Assembly: GCA_021234155.1 (NCBI GenBank)
Contig: JAJEKV010000036.1
Coordinates: 5,340,209 to 5,404,208 of the forward strand
Origin: Isoetes taiwanensis
Lineage: Eukaryota; Streptophyta; Lycopodiopsida; Isoetales; Isoetaceae
DNA: 64,000 bases
Direction of reading: 5' to 3'
The first letter of the stretch is position 1; each line of letters begins with the position of its first letter. Under the pieces are notes generated by a model that was not told where the DNA came from, did no database searches, and saw only the letters and a list, made by a program, of their open reading frames with translations. A program made the translations under genes and the position numbers. This document shows, one piece after another, positions 1-11,598 of this stretch.

Positions 1-444
1 ATCTAAAGACTAACCAGTCTCTTGGCTGGAGCCGTTGTCATGGAAGGCTTCCATAGCTTGAGGTTGTAGGTAGGTATTGGCAAAAATGGGCTAAAGCTGG
101 TAGTTACTGCTCCTCTTCACTCTCCAATTCGAATTTGGGTTGAAATGGGGGGTAGGGCCCCTATTTCTCCAACCAAAATAGCAAGTTCCTCCTGGCCAAT
201 CGATTTGGGCCAGGTGGCATCCCCTCATTGGTGATATTTAGTTAATTAGACTAAATTATCATAATTAGGTTAATTATGCCAAATAAATCCATAATTATCC
301 ATTGGTTTTATTAGCATAGCTAATAAAATCCATTTTAGGTGAACCCCACTTGGGCCCATAGGCCTAGCTACATGCTGGTGACGTATCATGGTAAGCATAC
401 GTATACCGTATAAATACCTGGAACGTCACAACCGGTACCTATGA
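1..444. other. no gene seen; AT-rich flank of a LINE
   Basis: I see no coding signal here. The first 230 bases are mixed sequence, followed by an AT-rich stretch with repeated TTAATTA/AATTA words (about 236-330). Bases 378-450 are rich in ACGT/GTAC words and contain the word ACCGGTACCTAT, which also occurs inside the CpG-rich mobile element near 51.09 kb. It could be a 5' untranslated part of the LINE that follows, or a fragment of that other element. Confidence 0.4.
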
Positions 445-990
445 GTGCGTGTGCAAAACTGCAATAGCAGACCTCTCTTTGTGGCAGCCTGCTACTTTCC
501 ATATGCAAAGAGTAAGTTCTATCACACCCACTCAGATGTGGATAGGTTGGACCCCTATATCGATCTATATGATGACATACAGCAGCATAAGCAGTTGGGC
601 AGTGTCATACTCCTTGGAGACTTCAATGCATGGACCAGGGTAGAACAACCCATGAGATTTGATCCCTTGACTGATGATGTATTGCAGCTGCGTCATGCAA
701 AAGGAGCTTGGCCACGAACATCAGATGACAATCAGATCATGCGCTATGGTAGGCAGTTGCTTTTGCTCTGTGGTATCTTTGACCTGATAGTCTGCAATGG
801 ACTGGCACAGTGGCCGTCCACCCGCAAGAGCACTTGTAGACAGGAAAGCCAGGGGGGAGGATCTAGTGTGGTGGACTATGTGCTAGTGCCTGAGTAGGAT
901 ATGCATGTGGTCAAGCGCTTCCAGGTGGAAACAACTAATAGGGATGAAAAGATTGACTCAGACCACTTACCACTTTACTTGAAGTTGGCT
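445..990 (+). pseudogene. LINE AP-like endonuclease domain, interrupted
   Basis: The frame carries LLGDFNAW near residue 56-63, the GDFN motif of endonuclease/exonuclease/phosphatase domains, then VVDYVLVPE at its end. An in-frame TAG stops it at 895-897. The same frame continues beyond the stop to the catalytic SDHLPL motif near 957-975, so the domain was once continuous. In a live LINE this enzyme nicks the target DNA to prime reverse transcription. The N-terminal third of the domain is missing or unreadable. The first codon is not an obvious ATG start, as expected for a truncated copy. Confidence 0.75.
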
Positions 991-1374
991 TGGCAGGTTG
1001 TGCGAACCCTCATGTGCATCAACTCCTCACATGCCTCAGCTGCAATTGGATTATGAACATGCAGGGGCTTATGCTCAGATGCTTATAGATGACCTGGCAG
1101 AAATTTTGCAATATCCTATACTAGAGCAACAGACAGGCCGGCTAACTGATGTGCTTAGGACTGCTTCAGAGAGATGCTTTAGAATAAGCCGCCCGCGACG
1201 GACCCAAGAAGCACAATCTTCCCATGTAATCAATGGTTTGATGCAGAGTGCAAGGAACACAAACGCTGGATCTGCCAGGTCACAGACTCTGCTTTACGCC
1301 CACCTGCAGTCAGACAGTATCGCATCTTCCTTAAAGCTAAGAAAGCCAGATACATCGTAGCGCATCAAAGGGAA

Positions 1375-2300
1375 ATGTTTTACCTCCTGGAACGTCGCTC
1401 CAGGACCTTCTGGCGAAGGATTCTCAAAAAGACAGTACAGCCCACAGGGAACATCACTCCCGAGCAGTGGAGGCAATACTTGCAACAACTATACGACCCT
1501 CATGGTGCACATGCAGCATTACCCCTGCGAGAAGGCCCAGTGCTGGAAATCACAGAGTTAGACGTGGACCAAGGCTTACAGCGTCTTGCCAATGGGAAAG
1601 CGCCAGTCCTGGATGGTATACAGGCAGAATTGCTCAAGTGGGCAGGGCCACCCATAGTACTGGTGCCAACCACCTTGTTCAATAAGGCATTACAGGAAGG
1701 CTTTCCACTACAGTGGACCAATAGCAGAGTTGTTCCCATCTATAAGGCAGGTGACCCACACTGCCCAGCCAATTACCGAACAATCATGGTCAACTCGATG
1801 TTTGCAAAACTGCTTGCTGTGATTTTTGAGCAGCATTTGATGGGCTGGGCAGAGGCACTAGAGGTGCGGGCCCTCATCCAGGCAGGATTCAGACTCCGAC
1901 ACTCAACCATTGACCATATCTTCACGTTGCGAACTCTAGTTGAAGACACAGGAATTGCCGTCAGGATCTATATTGTTGCTTCGTGGATTTTGCAAAGGCG
2001 TTTGACACTATGCCTCGAGAAAAACTATGAGCAAGATTGCGACAACTGGGGGTTACTGTAGATTTGTAGAATGCAGTGTACAGGCTATATGAGAGATGCT
2101 CAGATCGATTGCAGCCGACAAGCCAACCATTTGATAGTAGTATCGGGGTTCGTCATGGATGCCCTCTCTCTCCAACACTGTTTATGCTTTACATTGATCA
2201 ATTGGAGAGCTGGCTTGCTGATCATGGGGGCGACGGGGCTCACCTTCTCTACTAGATCATCAAGCAGTTAATATATGCTGATGATGTGGACCTCCTAGCT
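1375..2300 (+). pseudogene. LINE reverse transcriptase, frameshifted
   Basis: The first frame has the conserved fingers region (NGKAPVLDGIQAELLKW, then NYRTIMVNSMFAKL and QAGFRLRHSTIDHIFTLRTLVED). Around 1970-1985 it leaves frame. The catalytic palm motif VDFAKAFDTMPREKL continues in another frame and then meets TGA where tryptophan is expected. The second catalytic motif, LIYADDVDLLAY, is at about 2268-2303 in yet another frame. The order matches a LINE RT, and at least two frameshifts plus a stop make it inactive. The reading frame at 998-1360 is the linker between endonuclease and RT. Confidence 0.8.
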
Positions 2301-2740
2301 TACACATCAGAAGACATGCAATGACATCTCGATGCCCTGGACACATTCTGCCAAGCAACTGATATGCGCGTCAACCTAGCCAAGACTAAGGTGGTTTTCA
2401 TATCATCTTCACGCCACCAAGATCCCCCCCTTCGCCATCGAGGGCGTAATGTGGAAGTAGCATCCACATACAAATATTTGGGAGTGGAGTTTCCTTCTAC
2501 TATGCACCGACACATCCATACGGCTTACGAATGATGACGGCAGATCGAAGGCACTATCTCAGAATGCAAAACAATAGTCATAGAGCGTAGTCGTATGATT
2601 GGGACCATCACCACACATGTTCAAGGTCTTAGTGGAGCCCGCCCTTTATATGGGGTTGAAGTATGGGGCCCAATAGTATCCCTCGCCACTGAATGACTTG
2701 GAGCAAAAGCGTATAGTCTTCTTAGTAATGAGCACTAGGG

Positions 2741-3436
2741 GTGAAGTCCACAGTCCCATATCAAATTTTGCTGCAGGAGAGACGGATTCTTGCCTCTTCG
2801 TATATGGCCCTTGATTCCACATTGTCTATTTTCAGAAGGTGGTCAATATGGACGATGCTCGTCTTCCCTAACCTACCTTATATCATGGCAATGGGGCCGC
2901 AGCACCTCAAGGCCTGCTGGAGGCAAAAGAGAGCTCAATGGTTGGCTAGATGGAATGCGCAGGAGCACAGGTGCATACATGTGCAAACAGAGGCAGATCG
3001 CCAAAGCTTGAGGCAATATCTTGACGCTTGCTTCCTCAGCAAGCTTTGGGATGCCAGTGCCCTTGAACAGGTCAAGGCAGCACACTACCAGCGCCACATA
3101 AATCCCACATTGGAACGAGGCCCGCAATGCTACCTGCATACCCACTTGCCTATGAAAAGGCGCAGACTCATTGCCTCCATTCGCATAGGGGGACACCATC
3201 TTCGAATTGAGACGGGCAGATGGATTGGTGAGCCACGCCAGGACGGGCTTTGTCAATACTGCGAAATGGGAGTCATTCAAGATGAATCTCATATCCTTCA
3301 AAGCTTCCCAGCATATGATCAAATCCGGACGCGCTATGCTGAGTTGGTCAGGCCTGGCCAGCCGCTACGTGTGACATTGAGTACGGCTTCCGTACGGGTG
3401 CTGGGATCATACCTTCATGAGGTCATGGATATGTGA
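2741..3436 (+). pseudogene. LINE ORF2 C-terminal region with degenerate zinc motif
   Basis: This 231-codon open frame ends in IGEPRQDGLCQYCEMGVIQ followed by DESHILQSFPAYDQIRTRY. It looks like the CxxC...H...C element found after the RT in LINEs. The last cysteine, normally before the PAYD word, is replaced by phenylalanine. The frame has no recognised enzymatic domain. It is probably the 3' end of the element's coding part, because the next 90 bases are AT-rich non-coding DNA with a TATATATA run. Confidence 0.6.
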
Positions 3437-3526
3437 GATCAGCTATGTCCTCAGGTACACACTTGACATGTATATATACATTTATTTCATGATGATGTAT
3501 ACTTTTACAGTTTGACAACATTCTTA

Positions 3527-4761
3527 TTACTGCCACGGTTTTTCCCGCATGGAAGAGCCAGTCCAGTCGATGCGATCACTAGGCTGATCTCCCGGATAAG
3601 GCACAGTGGCCAGAATATGTTGGTCGGCTTGTCCAGAGCACTCCCCTTTTGGGCTGTCACAATAGGTCAGAGGATAGCCACTAGTGGTCTTCTTCATAAC
3701 AGATTTTGGAAACTTGGGACTTATCTCCATATCCTCGTAGCTATCAGCAACCCTTTTACCTTTCTTGTCAGGAATAGACTCAATGGCCAGCTGAGAGTTA
3801 GAGCAAACTGCTCCTGCATGTACTTTAGCTCCACAAGTAGAGCATGGGATGGGTAAACCAGAGATGGCCAGTTTGAACTCAGTGAGTTTGTTATCAAATC
3901 CTTGGAAGAAAACTGACTGAGGGAGCGATTTGAAGATATCCACAGATATACATATTTTAGGAGCATCACTAGTTGCCCCACCCATGCATACGAACTCTCA
4001 TAGATAGGAATCTATGGCTCTAAAAGCTTTTTCAGTCCATTACTCACCACTAAGGTCAGATAGAGAGAGCCATATAGGATAGAATATAGCATCTGGTCTT
4101 TGAGGATTAAAGCCAGGCCGCCATTTTTGGAGTAGAACTTGACCATTAAGACATGTGAGGATGCCTTTTTTGAATAGGACCATGGCTTCCCTTTCAGACT
4201 GGAGAGTCATAAGGAAATATAGGTTGCCAGGAGGCTGGATTCGAGGCAGGATCCTGCCCCAACATATCCTCTCAATAGTCTTCTTAACATCATTTAAAGA
4301 GGGATTGCCTCTTATTATTTTGGCAATCAGTGCTTGATTGCCAAGGTGACGAATCCGGTTTGCCACCTCTGGAATATGGAGGGAGACTGCAGCAAAGTCT
4401 GCCTTTAGGGAAGGCATTATCTTTTCCTTGCTAGCTGAAGGCAGAGCAGAGGCCTCAGCCATAGTATTGTTGGTGATTGCAGAGGCTGGTTCCATGGTTA
4501 ATAGGTCTCCAGCCAATAGTATTCCTGAAGCCAAGAGCACTGAACAAGAAGAGATTGAGTTGGTTGTGCTTCCACGTTGCCAAAAATAAGCAGCCTGACT
4601 AGCCTTTGAACAAAGCCTGGGTCAGTTCCCCTGATGGCAAAACCATCAACACAGGAGAATTGATCTGAGTAAAGCACTATGCTATCTTTTTGAATATTCC
4701 TTCTGAGCTTAGTTAAACCTTTATTAAATTTTAGCATAATGCCACAGAAATATTCCTCCAA
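3527..4761 (-). pseudogene. L1-like LINE ORF1 fragment (DUF4283 type)
   Basis: Read on the minus strand, the part at 4040-4540 has LYFLMTLQSEREAMVLFKKG, then LLQKWRPGFNPQRPDAIFYP and IWLSLSDL. That is the pattern of the DUF4283 nucleic-acid-binding domain of plant LINE ORF1 and copia-like gag proteins. In another frame (3527-3985) the chain continues to CSTCGAKVHAGAVC, a degenerate CCHC knuckle. The frames are split by a shift near 4000-4040 and one near 4500. No ORF2 follows below 3527, so this is a fragment. It lies tail-to-tail with the plus-strand LINE at 0.4-3.4 kb. Confidence 0.65.
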
Positions 4762-5335
4762 CTTTTCACAACTCTAATCTAGACGATGATTAACCTTGGC
4801 TACATACATCCTATTCTGGATGCTCCCTAAATCTAATGTATACTCACATTGAATGGTCTAAGCGTGTACAACAAATAGCACCATTGTATATATAGTCTAG
4901 ATTATATGCGAAATGCTCCAATAGTATCTAGGTGTAAGTGAGTCAAAAGCCAAGTAGGACAAGAGAGAGAAGAGAACAATTTTGATGTGTTCATGTTATA
5001 TGAAAGATAATCATCCTGTTATGAAACCATGGCTATTTTATTCTAAATATTCCTTTCTCAACTTAATTAAAGCTTTATTAAATCTTATCATAATGCTAGG
5101 GAAATATTCCTCCATTTTTTCCAATGTAGACGATGATTAAATTTGGATACATAGATCCTATTCTGGATTCTCCCCAAATCTAACGTAAGCGTGTACAACA
5201 AATAGCACTATTGTATACATTCTCTAGATTATATACAGAATACTCGAATGGTACCTAGGTGCAAGTGAGTTAAAAGCCAAGTAGGGAGGCAGGGAGGGAG
5301 GGAGGGAGGAAGAGAGAACAATTTTGACGTGTTCA
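4680..5335. repeat. degenerate tandem duplication, ~340 bp unit
   Basis: Two diverged direct copies, about 4680-5010 and 5035-5335, share ordered words: ATATTCCT, TTTATTAAAT, GAAATATTCCTCC, GACGATGATTAA, CCTATTCTGGAT, GCGTGTACAACAAATAGCAC, CTAGATTATAT, AAAAGCCAAGTAGG and GAGAACAATTTTGA. The first copy overlaps the 5' end of the LINE ORF1 fragment. The second ends with a short GGGA run. No coding function is seen. Confidence 0.7.
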
Positions 5336-5841
5336 CGTGGTCCTTTAAATAAGTCAAAAGCCAAATAGCTTATTTTTTTTCAAAAAATGAAATTTTATAT
5401 AGAGGTACGTCTACGTTGATGGTTGGTTATAAAGATCAATTTTGAAAATTAGACAACATATGATGTGAAAATGTTAATTGTGAATATAAAGAAATTTAGA
5501 ACATATGGTTGTTATCCCTTTACATTAATGGGAAGTTTTATGAGGTTAAGGTAATGTTACCATGTCCGAGTCTATATGAGCTAAACACCTTACGTTAACA
5601 TCAATAATTGTTTAATATTGATTGGATGAGATAGCAACGATGGCTCTGACATGTCAATTTCTTCTATTTGTACAGGCTTTATTTTTGCTCATTGATAATG
5701 TGATGCCTAAAGTGGCGGAAAGAAGTAAGAGATAGAAAGGAGGAGAAACTTATAGGAAACATTGCGAATGAAAAACAACAAACAACAGAGATAAGTCCCT
5801 TTACACATGAGATTGTTACGTTAACTAGCATACATAACCCA
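5336..5841. other. AT-rich spacer upstream of Helitron genes
   Basis: No gene is seen. The stretch is AT-rich and may be the 5' part of the Helitron. A TCTATATGAGC word near 5571 resembles a Helitron TC end, but the flanking base is not the expected A and no partner end was found. Confidence 0.35.
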
Positions 5842-8800
5842 ATGCCTACTAGAGAGTGGTATTCGAACTTAAGTGAAGAAGGTAGGGAGAGAATACGTCG
5901 AAGAGAAAGAGAGCGTTATGCAGCTCGATCCGAAGAAGAACGTGAAAGAGCATTACAAAGAAGAAGAGAACGCTATGCATATAGACGAGAGTTGTCTAGG
6001 CAACGAATTGATAGGAGAATAGATACCCCAGTAATAGATGCAAATATGGCTGAAATAAATAACTTGCAATCACAAGTTGCTGAGACCCACGCAAATTACC
6101 TGATCAAGCAAGCTCTGCACTGAGGGAGTCAGGGGAGGAATCTTCCGCGCGTTGGCGAGCTCAAGCGCATCACATGGATTCTGCAATGAAATGTACTTAT
6201 GCTATGTGTACATGGAATAAAACGTGTACATATTGCCATATTCCATTGCTCAATGTTGAGGAAGATGGTTTTTGTTGCAATAAAGGTAAGTGGTTATTGC
6301 CACCGCTACCCCCTTTGCCAGCAGGACTCAATAACTTATATAACACCCCAGGTTTCAATGCCGTATTTAGAAGGGTAAACAACCTCTTTTGTTTTAGTGT
6401 GCTCGGAGTTGATGGGGGGTTTGTTCCTTTGGATTTTCCTTCATTTGTGACAATCACGGGACGTACATACCACCGTTTACTCCCGATGTCCAACCCGGGA
6501 AATCCTATACACTGGCATGTCTATGATGAGTCGCAACGTTATAGACGAGCTGGAGATTTAGAGGTGCCTTTCCAATGGATTGGGATAGTTGGTTCGGTTC
6601 TCAATCAAACAAATCCATTTATTCAAAATCTTCATACTATGGGAAGCCTGCACGTGCCATCTGCATACATACAATTCAGGGAGCAGTTGCAAGCGATGAA
6701 ATTGCTGCCATCGCAGAGGTTAATAATACAACTAAAATCAGACCTCGAGTTGCTGGTTTTTGGGTCCAGAACGAAGGAGAGCCCACTTTCATGAACATCC
6801 TTGATCCAATGTATGAGCCTCTACAATATCTGCTTTTCTATCCGCATGGCACATTAGGCTGGGGACCCGAAAACGAGCATGGCTTGACACAATTGCAGTG
6901 GTATAGGGCAAAGCTATTACATGAAGATCGATTCTTGCATCTAGGTCGCTTGTGTGGAGAGTACTTAGTCGATATGTACTCAAGAGTGGAAGATGCACGA
7001 TTGAATTATTTCAGGACATCGACTTTCAGAAACAGGAGGACACAATATGATGAGGATTATACAGAACGAGAAAATGATGATCAAAATGATATCATTTTGC
7101 CTGCATCATTCCTAAGATGTAAGAGATGGTGTTCTGTGCAAGTTGCAGACGCATTGGCTCTTTCTAAAGCAAAAGGCCGCCCCACATTATTCATCACGAT
7201 GACAACAAATACAGACTGGCCAGAAATACGACTTGCTCTCAACCCTGGACAACCAATTGCCGATGCGCCTATGATTGTCGTTATGTTTTCATGGAAGGTT
7301 ACAACGGCTAAAAGAGCTACTCCGCAAATTCTTTCAGCATGTATCGTACATGATGCACGTTATAGAATTTCAAAAACGAGGATTACCACATGCCCATCTT
7401 GTGTTGCGTACAGAGCCTGACATACCAATTGACAACATCGATCAAATTATCTCTGCCGAGCTTCCAACAGACCCGATTTTATGAGGTCAAGTCGAAAAGT
7501 TTATGATACATAGACATACAGAAAGATGCTCTGTAAATAACACATCTTGCATTTACGACTACCCAAAACCTATAAATCCAACAACCCACCTTGATTCGAG
7601 AGGTTATGTACAATACAGAAGAAGGTCTGCAGATGATGTATGGGTCGTTCCATACAATGCCTTCCTTCTCCATGAACTAGATTGTCATATCATGGTGGAT
7701 ATCGCATCTACTGTACATGTGTTTTCTTATCTCTATGGGTACATATATAAGGGATTCGATAATACCAATTTTCAGGTAACTCAAGAGAGGCATATGGTTG
7801 ATGCACAACCCTCATTGGGAATTAAAGCACAAAGAACAAAGAACACATGGCACACCTGAAAATGAATCAGCATCACGGGAAAGTCCAACGCCTAGGAATG
7901 AAATACGAGACTACATAAAGGCACGATACCTGTCAGCCGCAGAAGCGGCATGGAGGACAATGTCCTACCATATAATAGATAAGTCACCCTCTGTGAAGTG
8001 TCTTCCATTGCATTTACCGCTGCCAAATACCAAGTCACTTTTGGACCGCTACTTCTTATGACCCCTAGATCCTATGTTCGATAGCTTTACATACATTTAG
8101 TATCATGAACAGTATACATTGCGTACATATAATGCAATGCTGGGAAGACAATCTACTGACTACTTAAAACAAGAGCGAATAGGGTTTACAAGAAATATTG
8201 TTAGAAAAAGAACAAGACAACCTATAATATGTAGAATACGTTTGTTATTGCCTCGAGTGGAGGAGGCATTCTATTTAAGACAAATTTTGTTACACCAACC
8301 TGCAAGGACATGGGAAGAGCTCAAAGTGGTGAATGGTCAACAACATCAAACATATCAACAAGCTGCAGAAGCGCGAGGACTACTTGCCGCACACAATGAG
8401 GCAGTACTCGTTATGGAAGAAGCAACATCATTATCATTGAGTCCCACACAATCGCGCTTTTTATTTGCAATGCTTTTGCTTGATCAAGCACCCGCAACCG
8501 AGATATGGAACAAGTTCCAAGTGCCCATGAGCCTCGATTTGCTGAACCAGTCCTCAAATGATGAAGCAATCGCATTCAATGAGTCTCTCCATTTGATCAA
8601 TAACATACTGACACAACACAGTACCAATATCATGGCATTTGGCTTGCAATTACAGCCTCATCTCTCAAGGGACGTCATGCACGAACGAGCCAGATTTCCA
8701 GATCATGAAACATACATAAATACGGCCATGCAAATGGCAAGTATGATGAACACTAACCAATCGAATATATACCTCTATATAAGCGAGCAACTAGAACGTC

Positions 8801-8847
8801 CACAAAGTGAGACCAATTTTCGTGGATGGAAAAGCGGGCACAGGTAA
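5842..8847 (+). pseudogene. Helitron replication initiator region (HUH Rep), multiply frameshifted
   Basis: The first frame (5842-6123) is rich in RERERYAARSEEERERALQ-type repeats typical of the protein's start. The second (6174-6794) has paired cysteines (CTYAMCTWNKTCTYC) and the ITGRTYHRLLP word of the helitron-like N domain. The next frame continues with FMNILDPMYEPLQYLLFYPHG. The HUH motif is FQKRGLPHAHLV near 7365-7405, and the tyrosine segment YLYGYIYKGFDN is near 7729-7765. In live elements HUH and Tyr cut and join single strands in rolling-circle transposition. HPIH and SPSVKCLPLHLP-type words follow up to 8061. The frame at 8119-8847 is the spacer before the helicase. Confidence 0.82.
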
Positions 8848-10095
8848 AACATTCCTGCTCAATTGCGTATGTTTATTGCTACGTGGCAAAGGATATATAG
8901 TCCTCCCATGTGGTACGACAGGACTTTGTGCTTTATTATATCCAGGAGGTCGAACAGCGCACTCGCTCTTCCAAATCCCTGTCACAGAAAATAACACGGG
9001 CTTACACTCACTTTTGGAACGAAATTCCGAAGCAGCCCAGCTACTCATTGAAGCAAAGGCCATAATTTGGGATGAGTTTCCAATGGCCAATAAAGCCGTG
9101 ATAGAAAGTGTGAACTACTTATTACAAGAGTTATGTAGAAATAACCTCCCCCTTGGGGGAAGCATTTTATAGCAGCTGGGGATTTCAGGCAGGTAGCGCC
9201 CGTCGTAAAAGGAGGGAAGACCGCTGTGATTAAGGCATCCATAAAATCGTCATTGTTATGGCAAAGCTTTCGTGTATTAAAATTACATCAGTCGATACGA
9301 AATACAGAAGATCCCGAGCTCATACGGTTTGTCGATGATATAGGAGAGAATTGGGAAAAGACAACAGTATCACTGGATATTTTCAATATAACTACTAATA
9401 TTGCAGAGGCTGAACATTTTCTCTATCCGCCGGATATCCTGAAAAATCCGACTGAATGTGAAAGTAGAGCATCACTAGCACCCATTAACAAAAATGTCAC
9501 GAACTTCAACGAAGGTGTACTAACTAAAGTCCCTAGCGATAGTAAGAAATACTACAGTCACGATCACATTAGCGAACAAGAGGAAGTCATTCACGACCAT
9601 CCCTATGCAACATCAGATTTCCTCAAGAACTTCACGCATTCTGGGATTCCCAATCACGAACTAACACTTAAGGTAGGAGCAATATGCCATATTATGAAAC
9701 GACTTGATATGGAAAAGGGTCTCGTCAAGAATGCAAGAGTGATAATTGAATCGATGCATTCGAAATTTGTAATGGTAAGGGTGTTGGGCGCACCAGATGC
9801 ATGTGTATATCCAATTTTTAGAGCAAATTTCTTCTACCAACCCGAGAATCGGCCATGGACCATCCACAGGCACCAACTGCCTCTTCGACTGGCATACTCA
9901 ACCACTTTCAACAGTTGTCAAGGACTAACATTGGATCGTATTGTACTTGACTTACGTACAAACGTTTTTGCACATGGGCAACTCTATATGGCTCTTACAC
10001 GGATACGCAAAAGGGAAGATGCACTTATCCTCCTCAGCCCCGAAAATACAGCGAGGCAAACGACAAATGTGGTCTATAAAGAACTCATTTGCTAA
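8807..10095 (+). pseudogene. Helitron PIF1-like helicase domain, frameshifted
   Basis: The first frame (8807-9172) has Walker A (DGKAGTGKTFLLN), a PCGTTGLCALL motif and Walker B (AKAIIWDEFPMAN). The frame then shifts, with GDFRQVAPVV visible at about 9178-9211 in another frame. It continues from 9226 to 10095 with LHQSIRN, LTLKVGAICHIMKRLD and the final AYSTTFNSCQGLTLDRIVLD...YMALTR helicase motifs. It is the strand-separating half of the RepHel protein. At least two shifts separate the ATPase motifs, so it cannot be made as one chain. Confidence 0.88.
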
Positions 10096-10495
10096 GAAGG
10101 TATATCCTTTTCACTCGAACCATTTTTTGCATTTGGTGTATATGTGTAGGACACACAAGTCAATGAACCTCTTAGTCAATAAGGTACGCACTTTTCATTC
10201 CAACAAAAAAAAAAAAGAGGTGATGGGATAAATGGTTTATTCCTTTGTCAACATGAAATTATAGGCTTTGTATAACTGCTTGTTATTATAGGTTGATACT
10301 TGATAGGTTGATTGCACACATTCAACAATGGACTAGTTTAGAAGCTTCTTCGGTAATAAGGTATGAGTTATGAATAATTCTCTCCCTACAGCCCATGGGA
10401 TAAATAGTCTGCTGCTTTGCTACTATGGAAAAAAGAAAGAAAGAAAAAAAAGTGAGAAAATCGAATATATGAACTAAGAAATAACAAGATGTTGT
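10096..10495. other. spacer between Helitron and SINE array
   Basis: AT-rich non-coding sequence with short A-rich microsatellite runs (about 10204-10216 and 10430-10455). It may hold the Helitron 3' end, but no clear hairpin plus CTRR terminus was recognised. Confidence 0.35.
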
Positions 10496-10539
10496 ATCAT
10501 CGTGGTGTTGGTCTAGTGGTCAGACTTTCGAATCAGGGT

Positions 10540-11075
10540 CAGGGTTGCCCTTAAGGGGCTATTTATAGCCAAATGGCTATATTTTGAATATTTTTGAAAA
10601 TGAGATACTAAAGCTGAATAGGTTACTATTGAAAATAAATTATATTCTTTCGCCAAAGTTTTACCATTTCGTCCGCCTGCCTTTCTTAAATTAGCCATGC
10701 ATTCTTAAGCTCAGATCTAGAGTTTCGCCTCCAATTCCATGGATCTAAGTGTTTAGGATCATAGATTATCCCCTTAACACCATTGTATATCAAATAATTG
10801 TTTGCTAGCTCTAGTAGTAGAATACTCAAAAAATCAACAACTACTCAAATTTTGCTAAACATAATAGGTTTCATTAATCTTGTAAGTTGTATATGAATTG
10901 ACATCTAATTTATTTATTTCAATTACCACACTAACGTTGGCAAGGTTTGCCAGAGTTTCTATGAAACAGTTCAAGTCGCAAAAAGTAATCGCCTACAAAA
11001 TTAATATAGAAAGCTTATGATTCGCCCCACCTTCTAAATCATGCCTATGCAGATATGGCCTTAAGGGCAACCCTG
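10540..11075. mobile_element. hAT-type MITE, 536 bp, in a SINE unit
   Basis: The ends are a perfect inverted repeat, CAGGGTTGCCCTTAAGG. An exact 8 bp direct repeat, ATCAGGGT, lies on each side (10532-10539 and 11076-11083). The CAGGG start and 8 bp duplication are the hallmarks of hAT elements. The inside is AT-rich and has no transposase. Removing the element and one duplication restores the SINE type A sequence seen in the neighbouring unit at 11318, which confirms the insertion site. Confidence 0.92.
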
Positions 11076-11598
11076 ATCAGGGTATCCCCTTTCGAAGTTC
11101 ACAACCCACTGGTTATCACTAGATGTCAAAAAGAAGAAGAAAAGTTAGAAAAAAAATAAAAAAAATAAAAAAAATCGCAGCTGCTGTTTAGTGGTTAGGC
11201 TATCGATTTGGGGTGTCCTCCATCGAAGCTCAAAACCCACTGGCTAGTTGCTGGGTGCAATGAATAATAACAAAAAAAAAAAAAAAAAAGAGTGCGACGG
11301 GGTTAATAATACAAACATCGCAGTGTTGGCCTAGTGGTCAGACTCTCGAATCAGGGTATCCCCTTTCGAAGTTCACAACCCATTGACTACCACTGGATGT
11401 CAGAAAAAAGAAAAAATTCACCATAGCTATTGTTTTAGTGGTTAGGCTTTCGAATTGGGGTGTCCCCCATCGAAGCTCAAAACCCACTGGCTGTCGCTGG
11501 GTGCAATGAATAAGAATCAAAAAATAAAAAAGAAAAAGAGAGAGGGTGATGGGATTAATATTACAAACATCGCGGTGTTAGTCTAGTGATTAGACTTT

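Larger units (their letters stand above)
445..3436 (+). mobile_element. decayed non-LTR retrotransposon (LINE)
   Basis: An apurinic endonuclease region, a reverse transcriptase and a C-terminal zinc-type region follow one another on the plus strand, which is the order of an APE-type LINE ORF2. The reading frame is broken many times, so the copy is dead. No ORF1, poly(A) tail or target duplication was found. The C-terminal region differs from the zf-RVT regions of the two L1-like LINEs further on, so this is a separate family. Confidence 0.8.
5842..10095 (+). mobile_element. decayed autonomous Helitron (Rep-helicase)
   Basis: In order on the plus strand are an arginine/glutamate-rich N-terminus, a cysteine-rich segment, a helitron-like N domain, an HUH replication-initiator motif, linker segments and a PIF1-family helicase. 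This is the domain order of the plant Helitron RepHel protein. Frameshifts occur at about 6660, 7400, 7490, 7860, 8080, 8810 and 9170. The terminal TC and hairpin-CTRR ends were not located, so the true borders lie outside these coordinates or are lost. Confidence 0.88.

Noticed and set aside
378-450. Fragment of the CpG-rich element of 50.9-51.3 kb at the window start
   Set aside because: Only a 12 bp word (ACCGGTACCTAT) and general composition are shared; too little to claim homology.
5571-5581. TCTATATGAGC as the Helitron 5' end
   Set aside because: The flanking base is G rather than A and no matching 3' terminus with hairpin and CTRR was found.
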